Shown piece after piece: positions 10,103 through 12,072 of a DNA stretch of 12,072 nucleotides. Origin of the DNA: Saccoglossus kowalevskii (taxonomy: Eukaryota; Hemichordata; Enteropneusta; Harrimaniidae); NCBI RefSeq assembly GCF_000003605.2, contig NW_003148607.1:1-12072 (forward strand), in the 5' to 3' direction. Position numbers and translations under genes: made by a program. The notes beneath the pieces were generated by a model. That model was not told the DNA's origin and ran no database searches. It saw only the letters and a list, made by a program, of their open reading frames with translations. Position 1 is the stretch's first letter. Each line of letters begins with the position of its first letter.

Positions 10103-10360
10103 TAAGACAGGTATGTCTTGATGTGAACTGAGAAAACATTGGGGATAAGACAGGTATGTCTTGATGTGAACTGAGAAAACATTGGGGATAAGACAGGTAT
10201 GTCTTGATGTGAACTGAGAAAACATTGGGGATAAGACAGGTATGTCTTGATGTGAACTGAGAAAACATTGGGGATAAGACAGGTATGTCTTGATGTGAAT
10301 TGAGAAAACATTGGGGATAAGACAGGTATGTCTTGATGTGAATTGAGAAAACATTGGGGA
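10103..10360. repeat. Second run of six position-2 A units
   Basis: Six adjacent TAAG units: four AAN followed by two AAW. The order differs from the run at 7696, so the two runs are not simply copies of each other. Confidence 0.85.
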
Positions 10361-11435
10361 TTAGACAGGTATGTCTTGATGTGTACTGAGAAAACATTGG
10401 GGATTAGACAGGTATGTCTTGATGTGTACTGAGAAAACATTGGGGATTAGACAGGTATGTCTTGATGTGTACTGAGAAAACATTGGGGATAAGACAGGTA
10501 TGTCTTGATGTGAACTGAGAAAACATTGGGGATTAGACAGGTATGTCTTGATGTGAACTGAGAAAACATTGGGGATTAGACAGGTGTGTCTTGATGTGAA
10601 CTGAGAAAACATTGGGGATTAGACAGGTATGTCTTGATGTGTACTGAGAAAACATTGGGGATTAGACAGGTGTGTCTTGATGTGAACTGAGAAAACATTG
10701 GGGATTAGACAGGTATGTCTTGATGTGAACTGAGAAAACATTGGGGATTAGACAGGTATGTCTTGATGTGTACTGAGAAAACATTGGGGATTAGACAGGT
10801 ATGTCTTGATGTGTACTGAGAAAACAATGGGGATTAGACATGTATGTCTTGATGTGTACTGAGAAAACATTGGGGATTAGACAGGTATGTCTTGATGTGA
10901 ACTGAGAAAACATTGGGGATTAGACAGGTATGTCTTGATGTGAATTGAGAAAACATTGGGGATTAGACAGGTATGTCTTGATGTGAACTGAGAAAACATT
11001 GGGGATTAGACAGGTATGTCTTGATGTGAACTGAGAAAACATCGGGGATTAGACAGGTATGTCTTGATGTGTACTGAGAAGACAATGTGGATTAGACAGG
11101 TATGTCTTGATGTGAATTGAGAAAACATTGAGGATTAGACAGGTATGTCTTGATGTGAACTGAGAAAACATTGGGGATTAGACAGGTATGTCTTGATGTG
11201 AACTGAGAAAACATTGGGGATTAGACAGGTATGTCTTGATGTGAACTGAGAAAACATTGGGGATTAGACAGGTATGTCTTGATGTGAACTGAGAAAACAT
11301 TGGGGATTAGACAGGTATGTCTTGATGTGAACTGAGAAAACATTGGGGATAAGACAGGTATGTCTTGATGTGAACTGAGAAAACATTGGGGATTAGACAG
11401 GTATGTCTTGATGTGAACTGAGAAAACATTGGGGA

Positions 11436-11479
11436 TTAGACAGGTATGTCTTGACTGTGAACTGAGAAAACATTGGGGA
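11436..11479. repeat. 44-bp unit with one-base insertion
   Basis: The unit reads CTTGACTGTGAACTG, with a C inserted at 11455 between GA and TG. It shifts phase by +1 and is the only insertion in the array that does not lengthen a run of identical bases. Confidence 0.93.
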
Positions 11480-12038
11480 TTAGACAGGTATGTCTTGATG
11501 TGAACTGAGAAAACATTGGGGATTAGACAGGTATGTCTTGATGTGAACTGAGAAAACATTGGGGATAAGACAGGTATGTCTTGATGTGAATTGAGAAAAC
11601 ATTGGGGATTAGACAGGTATGTCTTGATGTGAACTGAGAAAACATTGGGGATAAGACAGGTATGTCTTGATGTGAACTGAGAAAACATTGGGGATTAGAC
11701 AGGTATGTCTTGATGTGTACTGAGAAAACATTGGGGATTAGACAGGTATGTCTTGATGTGAACTGAGAAAACATTGGGGATTAGACAGGTATGTCTTGAT
11801 GTGAACTGAGAAAACATTGGGGATAAGACAGGTATGTCTTGATGTGAACTGAGAAAACATTGGGGATTAGACAGGTGTGTCTTGATGTGAACTGAGAAAA
11901 CATTGGGGATAAGACAGGTATGTCTTGATGTGAACTGAGAAAACATTGGGGATTAGACAGGTATGTCTTGATGTGAACTGAGAAAACATTGGGGATTAGA
12001 CAGGTATGTCTTGATGTGAACTGAGAAAACATTGGGGA

Positions 12039-12072
12039 TTAGACAGGTGTGTGGTTGATGTGTACTGAGTAA
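12039..12072. repeat. Final partial, diverged unit
   Basis: The last 34 bases cover unit positions 1-33. They read GTGTGGTTGATG where others have GTGTCTTGATG (C replaced by GG, one base longer), and end in GAGTAA where others have GAGAAA. Only one other unit, at 2152, has GAGT. Three departures in a partial unit could mark approach to the array edge or low accuracy at a sequence end. Confidence 0.85.

Larger units (their letters stand above)
1..12072. repeat. 43-bp tandem satellite/minisatellite array, about 281 copies, filling the window
   Basis: Every base belongs to a head-to-tail 43-bp repeat. Unit starts fall at 1, 44, 87 and so on; following them through six one-base length changes gives 280 full units and a 34-base partial unit, which sums exactly to 12072. 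A perfect consensus copy is 4259-4301. The consensus has 14 A, 12 T, 13 G and 4 C, so the plus strand is strongly G over C, and it contains no CpG. Most copies differ from the consensus at zero to two sites, mainly positions 2, 11, 24 and 26. No unique spacer, open unique sequence or inserted element interrupts the array, and orientation never reverses. Neither edge of the array is visible. No coding, RNA-gene or mobile-element signal was found. The host is probably a eukaryote; I cannot name the family or species from sequence alone. Confidence 0.98.

Noticed and set aside
1-12072. CRISPR array
   Set aside because: There are direct repeats of a plausible size, but no spacers: units abut directly and the varying bases are four scattered single sites, not unique segments. 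No cas genes are present.
1-12072. Telomere-like repeat, because GGGGATTAG resembles TTAGGG-type sequence
   Set aside because: The resemblance is limited to about nine bases per 43 and no tandem 6-mer run occurs.
1-12072. G-quadruplex-forming array from the GGGG in each unit
   Set aside because: The tracts are 39 bases apart, far beyond the loop lengths of stable intramolecular quadruplexes, and no unit has four G tracts.
1-12072. Transposon, terminal repeats or integrated virus
   Set aside because: No inverted or long terminal repeats, target duplication, or enzyme-coding sequence interrupts the array.

Overview
The window contains no gene that I can support. From base 1 to base 12072 it is one uninterrupted head-to-tail tandem array of a 43-bp unit: 280 complete copies plus a last partial copy of 34 bases. 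A clean consensus copy is 4259-4301; it opens with TTAGACAGG, has GTATGTC and GATGTGAACTG in the middle, and closes with AAAACATTGGGGA. Unit positions 1-43 below refer to this phase, in which base 1 of the window is unit position 1. There is no flanking unique sequence, gene, RNA gene or mobile element. By unit size it is a minisatellite; by array size it behaves as satellite DNA. An array of this size and near-uniformity points to a eukaryotic nuclear genome (subtelomeric, pericentromeric or other heterochromatic block). I do not recognise the family and cannot name the species.

The information in the window is the order of variant units. Four positions carry nearly all variation: position 2 (T, or A in about 68 units), position 11 (A, or G in about 41 units), position 24 (A, or T in about 74 units) and position 26 (C, or T in about 34 units). 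The 24T and 26T variants never occur in the same unit, so there are three haplotypes in that segment: GAACTG (here 'N'), GTACTG written from position 23 (here 'Y') and GAATTG (here 'W'). Units are written by position 2, position 11 and haplotype, e.g. TAN is the commonest. All counts were made by eye and may be off by a few.

Layout: 1-3700 is the most diverse part, rich in position-11 G, and holds an exact 12-unit (516-bp) tandem duplication at 1077-1592/1593-2108. Bases 3829-5161 are a strongly homogenised TAN core, with a four-base patch at 4149-4154. Bases 5162-5462 are a run of seven Y units, and 5549-5978 show a three-unit higher-order pattern. Bases 6452-6577 hold three one-base deletions within three units. 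Bases 7696-7953 and 10103-10360 are two runs of six position-2 A units, and 8126-8769 is rich in W units. The last partial unit, 12039-12072, is the most altered at its left half.

The minus strand shows many open frames of 83 to 255 codons. They are a by-product of a 43-bp period without internal stops on that strand and should not be annotated as proteins.
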